A stretch of 64,000 nucleotides of DNA from Clostridium ljungdahlii DSM 13528 (GCF_000143685.1 NC_014328.1:3782001-3846000); one strand, 5' to 3'. Positions 52,401 to 61,373 are shown, numbered from the stretch's first letter. The notes: generated by a model not told the origin, from the sequence alone. Made by a program: numbers and translations.

Positions 52401-55400
52401 CTGCTGTACCTGCTGCACTTACTGTATAACTTATGGATGTCACTGTTGCTACTGTGCTCTTTGCAGGGTTCACTGTAATTGTGTATGTCGCTTTCGTTAT
52501 TCCATCTTCTGCCGTCACTACTAGCTTATCTCCACTTACTACAGTGTCATGCAGTAATGCTTCGTCAAAACTCTCATGGGATTCTCCCTTAGCTATGGCT
52601 GCTATAAACTCTGCCTTTGTTGTCCCATTTGGTACGTTTGTTATTGTTTCATCTCCTGTATCTCCTGCACTTACTGTATAACTGTCTGATGTTACCGTTG
52701 CTACCGTGCTCTTTGCAGGATTCACTGTAATTGTAAATTCATGACTATCTGATGGTTCACACACTCCATCATCATTTACCGTCACTGTAAATGTTTTTGT
52801 TCCTGCTTCCGTTGGCGTTCCTGACAAAACTCCATCTTCTGAAAGGTTCAATCCTGCTGGTAGGTTTCCTGCTGTTACATAGTAAGTTTTGTTTCCTGTT
52901 CCCCCAGCTGCTGTAAATGTGTATTGAGTATACGGAACTCCTACTGTTCCTGCTGGCGGCAGGTCATCTATTCCTATTGTCACCGTCACTCCACTTACTG
53001 TTAAGGTTATGTTCTTGCTGTCTGATATTCCTAAACTATCTACCCAGCTGCTTCCATTCCAGCTTTGCTTTTTATAAGTTACAATTATTGTATAACTTCC
53101 CACAGTACCTGTTACATAATTTGCATTATAACTTGTCCCATTAAAACTAAAGCTACCACCTTTTCCTAATTCTGTAGATGTCCACGTATTTGGTATATAT
53201 CTCTCGTCTCCAACTATTGATCCTGCCACTTCCTGTCTATCTCCTGATGCTGTTATGGTTATAGTTCCACCTGCTGTTATACTACTAGTACTTAAGTCTA
53301 CTGTATTATTCGATGCATTTGCAGCAGTTGGTGCTGGATTCACTGTAATTGTGTATGTTACCTTTGTTGTTCCATCTTCTGCCATAACTACTAGTTTGTC
53401 TCCACTTACTATAGTGTCATGCAGTAATGCTTCATCAAAGCTCTCATGAGATTCTCCCTTAGTTATGGCTGCTATGAAGTCTGCTTTTGTTGTCCCATAT
53501 GGTACATTTGTTATACTCTCATCTGCCTTTCCTCCTGCGCTTACTGTGTAGCTTGTAGATGTCACTATTGCTACCGTACTTTTTGCAGGACTCACTGTAA
53601 TTGTAAATTCATGACTATCCGATGGCTCACACACTCCATCATCATTTACCGTCACTGTAAATGTTTTTGTTCCTGCTTCCGTTGGAGTTCCTGACAAAAC
53701 TCCATCTTCTGAAAGGTTCAATCCTGCTGGTAGGTTTCCTGCTGTTACATAGTAAGTTTTGTTTCCTGTTCCCCCAGCTGCTGTAAATGTGTATTGAGTA
53801 TATGGAACTCCTACTGTTCCTGCTGGCGGCAGGTCATCTGTTCCTATTGTCACCGTTACTTCACTTACTGTTAAGGTTACATCCTTGCTGTCTACTGCTC
53901 CAGCAATATCTTCCCATGCACTTCCATTCCATTTCTGCTTTTTATAATTTGCTGTTATTGTATAGCTTCCAGGTGTATCTGATTGGTATGATGATGTATA
54001 AATATCATCACTCAATTCAAAGTTTCCACTTTTACCTGATTCTGTAGACGTCCACGTACTTGGTATATATCTCTCATCACCAACTACTGATCCTGCTTCT
54101 TCCTGCCTATCTCCTCCTGCTGTTATTATTACTGTTCCTCCAGCAGCTATACTGTCTCCATCCAAACTTATTGTGTTATTCGATGCATTTGCAGCAATTG
54201 GTTCAGGATTTACTGTTACTGTATACGTCACCTTTGTCGTTCCATCTTCTGCTGTTACTACTAGCTTGTCTCCACTTACCACTGGGTCATGCAGTGATGC
54301 TTCATCAAAGCTCTCATGAGATTCTCCCTTTGTCAGTGCTGCTATAAAGTCTGCTTTTGTTGTCCCATATGGTACATTTGTTATACTCTCATCTGCCGTT
54401 CCTCCTGCACTTACTGTATAGCTGTCTGATGTCACCGTTGCTACATTACTTGATGAACTAGGGAAAAAATCATTTACATCTCCTGTAATAAAGCCATAAC
54501 TCAAACTAGTGTTATCAAAATAATGAACCATTAATTTATCTGTTTGAGGTATAATTGGATATATGGTAATGCTATATTGATTTGCTGCATCTTTAAGATA
54601 ATTTAGGCTGTCAATATCCATTTTACCTTTTGTCCATTGACTACTTCCTGCTTTCATGCCATAAAAGTATAGCCCGTTTATTTGCCAACTATCAGGATCA
54701 TATACTTCCGAAATAAAATACATATTATCATTTGCATCAATTACTAGATCTCCAAGGTCTCCACAATTACAAGAAAGTATATCTTTAGCTTCTATGGGGG
54801 ATGTTACCCATGCACCATCATCTCCTGTATTGAAAACGATTCCATTTCCCCCATTTAAACTATCAGTATACGCTAAGTATATATTACCTGCCGAATTCGT
54901 AACCGCACCATAAATATCATATCCACATCCTTTTGTAGAGCCATCAAGTATTTGATTGGGATTATCATATGGATAAGCAAGAGCATATACATCATTACCA
55001 TTGCTTCTTGTTATAGTATAAATAATGCTAAATTTTCCTAAGGCATCACTGACAAGATACTTTATGCTTACTGATTCACCAGAAGATAAATTCAAGGGTA
55101 ATTCTTTAACTTGTGACCACGTACTATTTGAATTTGCACCAGATTTAACAACGATATAGCTGTCTGAAGTATTATTACTATTTCTTTTTATATATGCTAA
55201 AGTAATATTACCAGAAGCATTTATTTGCATTTTAGTATATTCATACTGATAATGTGTAACTGAAAGTGACCCATCACTAAGAGCTTGTGTTTCAATTGCA
55301 TTAAAAGATCCATCCCATGTTCCTGAATTTGTGTTGTATTTTCCAAAACATAGACCTTTATTGTATTTGCAATACAAATGATTGTCAGTATTGAGAACTG

Positions 55401-55824
55401 TTCCATTCTCAACAACTGCAATATTTAAAATTCCAGATGAATCTATGAGCATAGAAATTCCATCATAATAATCGCTATCTTGGTTTAGCCCTACTTTTGA
55501 GTTTAAACTAACAATACTTGTCCATATATTAGTAGATGGAACATATTTATATATCTTGTAGTCAATGGTACCAGAACCGCCTTTTACATTTCCTTGTACA
55601 GCAAAAGCACAATACATATCACCATTTGATGCTTTTGTAATTGCCATCGGACTTCCATAGTAAGAACTTCCCGAACCATAAATGTCAGAGGTTACGGATG
55701 CCTTAACCGGGTTATAATATATAAATGTTAGTAAAATAGCACTAAACATAAATAAAAAAACTCTCATTAAAGTAAAAAAATCTATTTTTTGCTGTCTAGA
55801 TACTGTACTTTTTGTACAGTCCAT
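49411..55824 (-). CDS. Giant repeat-rich surface protein with C-terminal CWB2 anchor
   Basis: A 2137-residue exported protein. The signal segment is at about 18-43. Residues 44-455 look like a beta-propeller-type sensor or lectin region. Next come seven copies of an ~80-residue repeat (about 460-545, 748-826, 1040-1120, 1123-1205, 1320-1401, 1405-1485, 1490-1568), each ending in VVTAEDGTTKVTYTVTVN-like sequence. They are mixed with two NASNN-type blocks (543-655, 831-946), two putative Ig domains with GTVGVPYTQYTFTA (660-745, 950-1035) and one fibronectin-like domain (1208-1315). A carboxypeptidase-regulatory-like domain (about 1578-1805) and a GGSGGSGGSSS linker follow. Three CWB2 repeats (1829-2137, for example YPDALAGSVLA) should bind an anionic wall polymer. 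It is probably an adhesin or S-layer-associated protein. The gene starts with AGAGGTG. Confidence 0.9.
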   Translation of the reverse strand: MDCTKSTVSRQQKIDFFTLMRVFLFMFSAILLTFIYYNPVKASVTSDIYGSGSSYYGSPMAITKASNGDMYCAFAVQGNVKGGSGTIDYKIYKYVPSTNIWTSIVSLNSKVGLNQDSDYYDGISMLIDSSGILNIAVVENGTVLNTDNHLYCKYNKGLCFGKYNTNSGTWDGSFNAIETQALSDGSLSVTHYQYEYTKMQINASGNITLAYIKRNSNNTSDSYIVVKSGANSNSTWSQVKELPLNLSSGESVSIKYLVSDALGKFSIIYTITRSNGNDVYALAYPYDNPNQILDGSTKGCGYDIYGAVTNSAGNIYLAYTDSLNGGNGIVFNTGDDGAWVTSPIEAKDILSCNCGDLGDLVIDANDNMYFISEVYDPDSWQINGLYFYGMKAGSSQWTKGKMDIDSLNYLKDAANQYSITIYPIIPQTDKLMVHYFDNTSLSYGFITGDVNDFFPSSSSNVATVTSDSYTVSAGGTADESITNVPYGTTKADFIAALTKGESHESFDEASLHDPVVSGDKLVVTAEDGTTKVTYTVTVNPEPIAANASNNTISLDGDSIAAGGTVIITAGGDRQEEAGSVVGDERYIPSTWTSTESGKSGNFELSDDIYTSSYQSDTPGSYTITANYKKQKWNGSAWEDIAGAVDSKDVTLTVSEVTVTIGTDDLPPAGTVGVPYTQYTFTAAGGTGNKTYYVTAGNLPAGLNLSEDGVLSGTPTEAGTKTFTVTVNDDGVCEPSDSHEFTITVSPAKSTVAIVTSTSYTVSAGGKADESITNVPYGTTKADFIAAITKGESHESFDEALLHDTIVSGDKLVVMAEDGTTKVTYTITVNPAPTAANASNNTVDLSTSSITAGGTITITASGDRQEVAGSIVGDERYIPNTWTSTELGKGGSFSFNGTSYNANYVTGTVGSYTIIVTYKKQSWNGSSWVDSLGISDSKNITLTVSGVTVTIGIDDLPPAGTVGVPYTQYTFTAAGGTGNKTYYVTAGNLPAGLNLSEDGVLSGTPTEAGTKTFTVTVNDDGVCEPSDSHEFTITVNPAKSTVATVTSDSYTVSAGDTGDETITNVPNGTTKAEFIAAIAKGESHESFDEALLHDTVVSGDKLVVTAEDGITKATYTITVNPAKSTVATVTSISYTVSAAGTADEGITNVPYGTTKAEFIAALTKGESHESFDEASLHDLVATGDKIVVTAEDGTTKVTYTVTVNAATAPEVFTVNQPTSADNGVNDDGKSSVTVTWTDSITAAVDHYEIVAKVGAAPEVSDTVAGETSIAKGIQTAAFDWTAGENLYVGVVAVDANGLKTLCSGTIENVTVEADGHTASKSTTATVTSTSYTVSAGGTSDETITNVPYGTTKAEFIAALTKGESHESFDEASLHDPVVSGDKIVVTAEDGTTKVTYTVTVNPAKSTVATVTSNSYTVSAGGTANETITNVPYGTLKAAFQLALIKGNANQTWDVSALSDTVVSGDKIVVTAEDGTTKVTYTVTVNPAKSTVATVTSGSYTVSAGGTGDETITNVPYGTTKAEFIAALTKGEYHENFDEALLHDPVVSGDKIVVTAEDGTTKVTYTVTVNAIVPPDPTPVETTGSVVDDSGKPVQGIKAQVTTETDGTKTVAVKSQDAIVLRTPDGTVSPLADISGLSFSTTGNTNVTLSSDGTIKVKDLANGTQSKINVTLDVGNGQKIIIGTIDVKVSESGAVSITSTLIDPYGIITDSVTGKIIDGANLTLYYANTDRNKANGKTPDTAVSLPIIDDFKPNKNKNPQVSDASGAYGFMVFPNTDYYITVDKEGYDKYTSPTISVGQEIVKFDVKMNKSVSSSSGGSGGSGGSSSTPANVQLERISGQSRVDTAIAIAKAAYKDKVSNVILASSGDYPDALAGSVLAHKLKAPILLVGNSMEDREKVLAYLKENMDQAGNIYILGGNCAVDPDVEEKLEADGFKNIQRLGGKDRYETNAKINDMLAVKERTPVIIVSGENYPDAISVSSAAAANQYPILLVKKNEISDYVRKKISDIKPDKIYIIGLQGAVSDTVENQVVQTAGIDKSKVVRIGGTDRFQTSLNVAKYFSSNADIVCAASGNNFPDALAGSTYAANSNAPILLINTSLSNEENLFLQSLKLKEVTIFGGTGAVSKDVENDLSKITGK

Positions 55825-56120
55825 ATTAACACCTCTTTTCTATAAATTATTAGTCACCTATAATTTAAATTTGAATTCAATTTTATGATGTAAAAATAAT
55901 TGTTGATTAAAAACCAATTCCTCTTAGAGCTTAATTGATTTTCCACCCTATTATTGAAAGTACATATTTTCATCATAAGTCGACTTTTTTTGCATATATT
56001 TATTATATCATGAAATTCTGATAATGCAGAAAATTTTTACTAGATATTAAATAAAAACTAATTATATTTATTTCTAAATTTAAACTTTTCAGATCATATA
56101 AAAAAATGATCTCAAAAAAA

Positions 56121-56166
56121 ATTTCCCCCTAGATACTATCCATAGTACCTAATGAGGCAATCAATA
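56121..56166 (-). promoter_or_regulatory. Vestigial copy of the merR promoter region
   Basis: The stretch reading AGATACTATCCATAGTA (56131-56147) with CCCCCT before it and CAATCAATAAT after it matches 43325-43380, upstream of the large merR gene. Compared with that copy the spacer is shortened and no merR gene follows. The rest of the 55,825-56,224 gap holds only a small GATCAT/ATGATC stem at about 56093-56111. Confidence 0.5.
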
Positions 56167-56224
56167 ATTAATTCACAAATAATGATATAATTATATTATC
56201 ATTTGTGAATAAGCGAGGTATTGT

Positions 56225-56944
56225 ATGCTGGAAATATTTATTTGTGACGACAATAAATCTTATAGAGATAAAATTAAACAAATTATTGAAAACACTATTT
56301 TGAGGGAATCTTTAGATTTGCATATATCCATCTGCACTGACAGCCCAATAGAGCTATTAAAGTATGTAGAAGATCATACAGCAACTGGAATTTACTTTCT
56401 GGATGTTGATTTAAAAAGTAATATGAATGGAATAAAGCTTGGTGAAAAGATAAGGGACTTAGACCCCTTTGGATTCATAATATTTACAACTATCCATATG
56501 GAAATGAGCTATCTTGTCTTTAAATACAAAGTTGAAGCAATGGACTATGTTGCTAAAGACGAAGATGATTTTAAAGCACGGGTAACAAGTTGTCTTATGA
56601 AGGCTTATAACATTTATACTAGAGAAAATCTTAGTGAAGGATATATTAAAGTAAATGAAGATTCTAGAATAATAAATATAAAGCTGTCTGATATCCTATT
56701 TATTGAGACAAGCAGTACCCCCCATAAGATAAGGGTACATGAGGAAAATAGACAAATAGAGTTTTATGGAAATCTTAAAGATATGGAGCAAAAACTAACT
56801 TCAAACTTTTACAGGTGCCATAAGTCCTATATTGTAAATAAAAACAAGATTGATGAAATAGATCTGAAAAATAACAAAATCATTATGGTAAATGGAGAAG
56901 AATGTTTTGTTTCTTTTAGATACAAGAGAGGCCTTATAAAATGA
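56225..56944 (+). CDS. LytTR-family response regulator (AgrA-like)
   Basis: A 239-residue response regulator. The receiver domain (1-125) starts EIFICDDNKSYRDKI and has the phosphoacceptor Asp60 in YFLDVDLKSN. The LytTR DNA-binding domain (about 140-239) includes ILFIETSSTPHKIRVH and FYRCHKSYIVNKNKIDEID. This is the AgrA/ComE layout. Its stop overlaps the start of the kinase gene by 4 bp. The three-gene ABC exporter downstream is a likely target. Confidence 0.93.
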   Translation: MLEIFICDDNKSYRDKIKQIIENTILRESLDLHISICTDSPIELLKYVEDHTATGIYFLDVDLKSNMNGIKLGEKIRDLDPFGFIIFTTIHMEMSYLVFKYKVEAMDYVAKDEDDFKARVTSCLMKAYNIYTRENLSEGYIKVNEDSRIINIKLSDILFIETSSTPHKIRVHEENRQIEFYGNLKDMEQKLTSNFYRCHKSYIVNKNKIDEIDLKNNKIIMVNGEECFVSFRYKRGLIK

Positions 56945-58290
56945 TTATCAAAAAATTCCCTATAAGTAAGCTTTTTACAGACGTGATCTTCTCTTCACTG
57001 CAAATTAGTTTATTATGTTGTATTTCAATATACATATTATTTAAAGATAAAGTTACCTTAAATGTAATGAAAAAGTACTTTGTCATATCTTTTATAATTG
57101 GAATGGTGCTTCAAACTGGTTCATATACCATAATACTCCCTATCTTTACAATACTAATAATATTTTTATTAAAAAATAGTAAAGACATCAAAAGTACTAT
57201 AGAAATACTCATAACCATTTTTACAATATACTTTATTAACATCATGTATAATGGAATTTTAAAATTAGATGTTTATAAAACAATATCTTTTAAAAATTAC
57301 ATTGTTGAACTCATAATTATTCTATTTTTTACACTTTTAATATATATAATTAAAAAGCATATTCCATGTAAACTTAGAAAATCAAGAAAAACTTCACTAC
57401 AGCAAATAAGATATAGAATGATTCTAACTATAAGTATTCCTATAGCTTTAAGTATATTCTTTATTTATCCTCTGGTAGATTCAGTAAATTATTTTGGAAT
57501 ATATTTTATAACTGAATGCTATCTTCCTCTTGGAATTCCTCTTATTTCAATAATACTCATACTTATAATAATTTATAATTATGACAAGAGTTTAAAAATT
57601 GAAATTGATTTAAAAAGAGAAATTGAAGAAAAATATAGAATAGAAGAATATGCACATGTAGTTGAAGAAATGTACAGTGAAACGAGAAAATTCAAGCATG
57701 ATTACATAAATATGCTTATTCCTCTTAAGGAATATATAGATACTTCTAATGTCAATGATCTCAAGGATTTCTTTTATGATAATGTACTCAACATAGACAA
57801 AGATATAAAGTGGAATAACACAAATATAGATAAGTTAAAACATATTAAGATACTGCCTTTAAAGGCCCTGATTTCTACAAAACTAATAAAAGCATTATCC
57901 TCAAGAATAAATATAAAAGTAGAAATAGTAGAAGATATATCTCAAATATATATGAACATAATGGATTTATGCAGGATACTTGGAATACTTTTGGATAATG
58001 CAATAGAAGCATCTATGAAATGTGATTTGCCTAAGCTATATTTCTGCATTTGTGTAAAAAAGGATTATGTAGTTATAGCAGTTCACAATAACTTTGGGAA
58101 TACAAAACCAGTGATACACAAAATATATGAAAAAGGTTTTTCAACTAAAGGAGATGGAAGAGGCCTTGGCTTATATATCTTAAAAGATACTATAGATACA
58201 AAATACAATAATGTATTTATAAATACATCCGTTGAGGACAATATGTTTATACAGGAATTATGGATTAAGAATATACATGGGACATCCTAA
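56941..58290 (+). CDS. GHKL sensor histidine kinase (AgrC-like)
   Basis: A 449-residue kinase. Six or seven hydrophobic helices fill residues 1-220. The phosphoacceptor His is in SETRKFKHDYINML (about 253), and the GHKL ATPase domain has LLDNAIEASMKC and GLGLYILKDTID. The membrane domain resembles AgrC-type receptors for peptide pheromones, but no agrB or agrD gene lies within the window. The inducing signal is unknown. Confidence 0.92.
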   Translation: MIIKKFPISKLFTDVIFSSLQISLLCCISIYILFKDKVTLNVMKKYFVISFIIGMVLQTGSYTIILPIFTILIIFLLKNSKDIKSTIEILITIFTIYFINIMYNGILKLDVYKTISFKNYIVELIIILFFTLLIYIIKKHIPCKLRKSRKTSLQQIRYRMILTISIPIALSIFFIYPLVDSVNYFGIYFITECYLPLGIPLISIILILIIIYNYDKSLKIEIDLKREIEEKYRIEEYAHVVEEMYSETRKFKHDYINMLIPLKEYIDTSNVNDLKDFFYDNVLNIDKDIKWNNTNIDKLKHIKILPLKALISTKLIKALSSRINIKVEIVEDISQIYMNIMDLCRILGILLDNAIEASMKCDLPKLYFCICVKKDYVVIAVHNNFGNTKPVIHKIYEKGFSTKGDGRGLGLYILKDTIDTKYNNVFINTSVEDNMFIQELWIKNIHGTS

Positions 58291-58305
58291 CTAGGGTGTC
58301 TTTTT
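58281..58305 (+). terminator. Rho-independent terminator of the two-component operon
   Basis: GACATCCT pairs with AGGGTGTC around a 4-base loop, followed by TTTTTCTTT. It overlaps the last codons of the kinase gene. Confidence 0.85.
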
Positions 58306-58469
58306 CTTTAACGTAAATTTTTTAATCTTAACCGTATCAGCTTCTGCTATTTATGAATTCAGGACATCCTCTTTGGACTAATACATAAAATATGCACTAA
58401 TACCTGTTAATATGTAATGGATGTTTAGGTTTGCAAACTAAAAATTAATCTTTTAAGAAAGGATAAAAA

Positions 58470-59180
58470 ATGGAACCAATTTTAGAAGTAAAAAATTTAA
58501 GTAAATATTATAAAAATAAAAAAGTAATTGACAACATCAATATAAAGGTATTCAAAGGAGACATCTATGGTTTTATAGGTCCAAATGGAGCTGGAAAAAC
58601 AACAACTATAAAAACTATTTTACGTTTACTAAAACCTTCAAGTGGTGAAGTCTTCATAGATGGCAAAAATGTATTTAAAAATGGAGAAAACAATCCTTCA
58701 GATATAGGAGCTATGATAGACTATCCAAGCTTTTACAACAACTTATCTGGATATAAAAATTTAATGCTCTATGCAAATGTCCTGAATCTAAGCAAAGAAA
58801 GAGTTTATGAGGTTTTGGAATTAGTAAAATTAATGGATGATAAAGATAAAAAAGTAAGCAATTATTCTATGGGAATGAAGCAGAGGCTTGCAGTGGCAAG
58901 AGCATTTTTATCAAAGCCCAAAATTGTAATATTAGATGAACCAACTAATGGCCTTGACCCGGAAGGAGTAAGAGATATGAGAAATTTAATTAACAAATTA
59001 GCTAGGGAAAATGATACAACTTTCATATACTGTTCTCACATTTTAAATGAAGTACAAAATATATGTAATAGAGTTGCAATGATAAATAAAGGCAGAATAA
59101 TTATTGAAGATTCTATGAAAAATCTGCTTAATAGTAGTAACTCTTTAGAAGATTATTTTATGAAAGCAGTAGGACTTTAA
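58470..59180 (+). CDS. ABC transporter ATP-binding protein (bacitracin/lantibiotic-immunity type)
   Basis: A 236-residue ATPase. Walker A FIGPNGAGKTTTIK (36-49), signature SNYSMGMKQRLAVARAF and Walker B IVILDEPTNGLDPEG are intact. The closest families are BcrA- and LanF-type exporters. AAAGGAT lies upstream. It is first of three tightly packed genes (ATPase, permease, permease), the arrangement of LanFEG immunity transporters, and lies 180 bp behind an AgrAC-like system. Confidence 0.93.
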   Translation: MEPILEVKNLSKYYKNKKVIDNINIKVFKGDIYGFIGPNGAGKTTTIKTILRLLKPSSGEVFIDGKNVFKNGENNPSDIGAMIDYPSFYNNLSGYKNLMLYANVLNLSKERVYEVLELVKLMDDKDKKVSNYSMGMKQRLAVARAFLSKPKIVILDEPTNGLDPEGVRDMRNLINKLARENDTTFIYCSHILNEVQNICNRVAMINKGRIIIEDSMKNLLNSSNSLEDYFMKAVGL

Positions 59181-59181
59181 T

Positions 59182-59868
59182 ATGATTAAAAATGAATTCA
59201 TAAAATTTTTTACTCCTTTAAAAATATCAATATATGGAGGTATCATATTTATATTCATTTTATTAAATGATGTAATATTTGCAGATAAAACCGCAGGAAT
59301 AGTTACTTTTCACAGCTTGCTTTATAGTGATATGTCTTCACTTATATTTATGCTTCCCATAATTTTAGCACCAATAGCTTCCGATATGATTACAAGTGAT
59401 TATGAATCTGGCTGCATGAAATTTGTTGTAATTTATAAAGGCAAAGCAAAAGTACTTTTATGCAAAATAGTTTCTCTTATTTTAATAACAGGCATTATGA
59501 TAATTTTTACATTTGCTATTTTAAATGTAATCTATATTTTCAAAGATTCAGTACATATTAATTTACTTTTAAATATAAAAATGGGATTGTTGTTTTTAAC
59601 TGCGCTAATGCCAGTACTATTTATATATGTTTTAATTTCTATACTATCTAAAAACAGCACTATAATATCATTACTCGTATTTCTTTTAATTGTAATGTCG
59701 GACTTTATTCCCAAAGCAATTGGAAATATAACTCCACGAAGATTCTTATGGGAATGCCTTTTAAAAAATCAAACTGATAAATTTTCTATAATATTATTTT
59801 TAATATACATTGTAGTTCTTGTAATTTTAAACTTTAAGTTATTCAACAAAAAGGAGCTGATACATTGA
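59182..59868 (+). CDS. ABC-2-type permease, first
   Basis: A 228-residue protein with six hydrophobic segments. The topology, the N-terminal MIKNEFIKFFTPLKISIYGG and the loop TSDYESGCMKFVVIYKGKAK are usual for LanE/LanG-like ABC-2 subunits. It starts one base after the ATPase stop and overlaps the next gene by 4 bp, so the three are translated together. Confidence 0.85.
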   Translation: MIKNEFIKFFTPLKISIYGGIIFIFILLNDVIFADKTAGIVTFHSLLYSDMSSLIFMLPIILAPIASDMITSDYESGCMKFVVIYKGKAKVLLCKIVSLILITGIMIIFTFAILNVIYIFKDSVHINLLLNIKMGLLFLTALMPVLFIYVLISILSKNSTIISLLVFLLIVMSDFIPKAIGNITPRRFLWECLLKNQTDKFSIILFLIYIVVLVILNFKLFNKKELIH

Positions 59869-60665
59869 TACTCAAACTTTTTAAGAATGAAATCATCAAA
59901 ATGCTGCATTCTAAAAATTTATATATACTTATAGGATTCTTGATATTCATGATTGCAGCAATATGTTATCTTATAAATTTAGATAAAGGACATATAATAA
60001 ATAATACACCTATAACACGTAAATACAGCAATCAGCTTAAAATGGACATTTTAAATATGAACAGTGTAATTTTTTTAAAACAATTCAGGACAGAATTTAT
60101 ATTTAGAACAGTCGTACCCTACTTCGCATTTTTCATGACTGTATTTTCAGTTGGAATCTTTGGTGAAGATTTTTTTAGTGGAAATATGAAATACTTTGCA
60201 AGATTAACTAAAGACCACGTTGATGTATTTAAATCTAAAGTACTTATTATTATCTTTTATTCAGCACTAGTAGTTATTTTGACATTGATATTGGGATTTA
60301 CCATAAGTGCCTTTGTTTTTAAATTGAGTTTTGATGGTTTAGAAAAAATTGTATTAATTTATTTATCTGCAATAATTCCAGTTGCTTCATTTGGATTAAT
60401 CATAGGAATAATATCTTTGTTTTTTAAAAACACGACAATCAGTATAGCTATAGGCATTGTAAGTTCCATATTTTTAACTGTTTCAGACAGACTTACAATC
60501 ACAAGTAATTTTTCTCCCATAGGAGTACTTGGTCTTATGGAGAAGTTTAGAGCTAACAATATATCGCTAATATCTTTGCTGATTGTAAATGGAGTATCTA
60601 TTATATATTTGCTAGGTGCTTATTTCATAGGAAGAAAACTATTCAAAAATAAAGAATTTGTCTAA
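59865..60665 (+). CDS. ABC-2-type permease, second
   Basis: A 266-residue protein with six hydrophobic segments. Opening ILKLFKNEIIKMLHSKNLYI and the loop FGEDFFSGNMKYFARLTKDH match ABC-2 permeases. The start is TTG at 59865, overlapping the previous stop, with AGGAG 8 bases upstream. It probably pairs with the first permease as a heterodimer. Export or removal of a peptide or antibiotic from the membrane is the likely function. Confidence 0.85.
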   Translation: MILKLFKNEIIKMLHSKNLYILIGFLIFMIAAICYLINLDKGHIINNTPITRKYSNQLKMDILNMNSVIFLKQFRTEFIFRTVVPYFAFFMTVFSVGIFGEDFFSGNMKYFARLTKDHVDVFKSKVLIIIFYSALVVILTLILGFTISAFVFKLSFDGLEKIVLIYLSAIIPVASFGLIIGIISLFFKNTTISIAIGIVSSIFLTVSDRLTITSNFSPIGVLGLMEKFRANNISLISLLIVNGVSIIYLLGAYFIGRKLFKNKEFV

Positions 60666-60706
60666 AACTTTTCTAATTATCTTTCAATCTTCAGAGTTTA
60701 TACTAA

Positions 60707-60751
60707 AAAAGTACTTTAATCCATTATACTTACATGGTTTAAAGTGCTTTT
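60707..60751. terminator. Bidirectional terminator
   Basis: AAAAGTACTTTAATCCA and TGGTTTAAAGTGCTTTT form a long stem with A and T runs on each side, between the ABC operon and the convergent AhpD-like gene. Confidence 0.85.
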
Positions 60752-60763
60752 GTGGTACTTGTC

Positions 60764-61153
60764 CTATTTTTCATCTTCCTTTATGGAGTTTATTTCTTCA
60801 AACCTTTTCTCTGCTGCGTTTATTGCCTCCACGCCTGCTTTACATAAAACATTAATACCTTTAACAATAGTTACAATCACAAATGCTTCTACTAATTCTT
60901 CCATAGTCAATCCTGCTTCTATGGCAGCAACGGCATGTGACTTTGCACCACTTACTTCATCATCTAAACTATCCAATATAGCAAAAATTAATTCTCTTGT
61001 TTTTTTAGGTAAATGTCCTTCTTGAACCGATTCACGCATGGTTAAATAACCTTTTAATCCATCAGGGCAATACTTAGATAGAGCTTTAGCAAAAGGCGGA
61101 TCCCATTTTAATTCATTCTTATAATAATCAAGTATACTTTCTAAATCTTTCAC
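60764..61153 (-). CDS. Carboxymuconolactone decarboxylase-family (AhpD-like) protein
   Basis: A 129-residue all-helical CMD protein with LPKKTRELIFAILDSLDDEV, then GAKSHAVAAIEAGLTMEELV. The CxxC pair of AhpD is missing: the helix reads SGAKSHA where AhpD has CxxCxxxH, so peroxidase-partner activity is doubtful. I choose GTG 61153, with GGGGG 8 bases upstream, over ATG 61174. It is a single-gene unit. Confidence 0.85.
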   Translation of the reverse strand: MKDLESILDYYKNELKWDPPFAKALSKYCPDGLKGYLTMRESVQEGHLPKKTRELIFAILDSLDDEVSGAKSHAVAAIEAGLTMEELVEAFVIVTIVKGINVLCKAGVEAINAAEKRFEEINSIKEDEK

Positions 61154-61242
61154 AATTAATTCCCCCATTTTCATAATATATTATTTTTTCCTTTATTCTA
61201 CATTTTCATTATAGTATAAAAGCTATTTTAAATATAGGATTT

Positions 61243-61266
61243 TCTAACTTAAAAATCAACTTATAC
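61243..61266. repeat. Short repeat, copy 1
   Basis: TCTAACTTAAAAATCAACTT followed by ATAC recurs at 63469-63492 with one change, and in looser form at 3237 and 44879. It lies downstream of the serine hydrolase terminator. Confidence 0.6.
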
Positions 61267-61291
61267 GCAGACATATGAAAATCTAAAATTC

Positions 61292-61327
61292 AAAAAGCTG
61301 CTGACAAAATATTTTATCAACAGCCTT
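61292..61327 (-). terminator. Rho-independent terminator of the serine hydrolase gene
   Basis: On the minus strand AAGGCTGTTGA pairs with TCAGCAGCTT, followed by TTTTT. Confidence 0.88.
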
Positions 61328-61373
61328 ACTAATGCAAAATACTATATTACTTTATTTTTGTTAAGTTTAATTT

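Noticed and set aside
50804..54347. Many plus-strand ORFs opposite the giant surface-protein gene
   Set aside because: They mirror the repetitive codon pattern of the minus-strand gene, repeat with it, and lack ribosome-binding sites.
49411..55824. Frameshifted or chimeric assembly because of the repeats
   Set aside because: The frame is continuous from signal peptide to CWB2 anchor, with a good ribosome-binding site and terminator.
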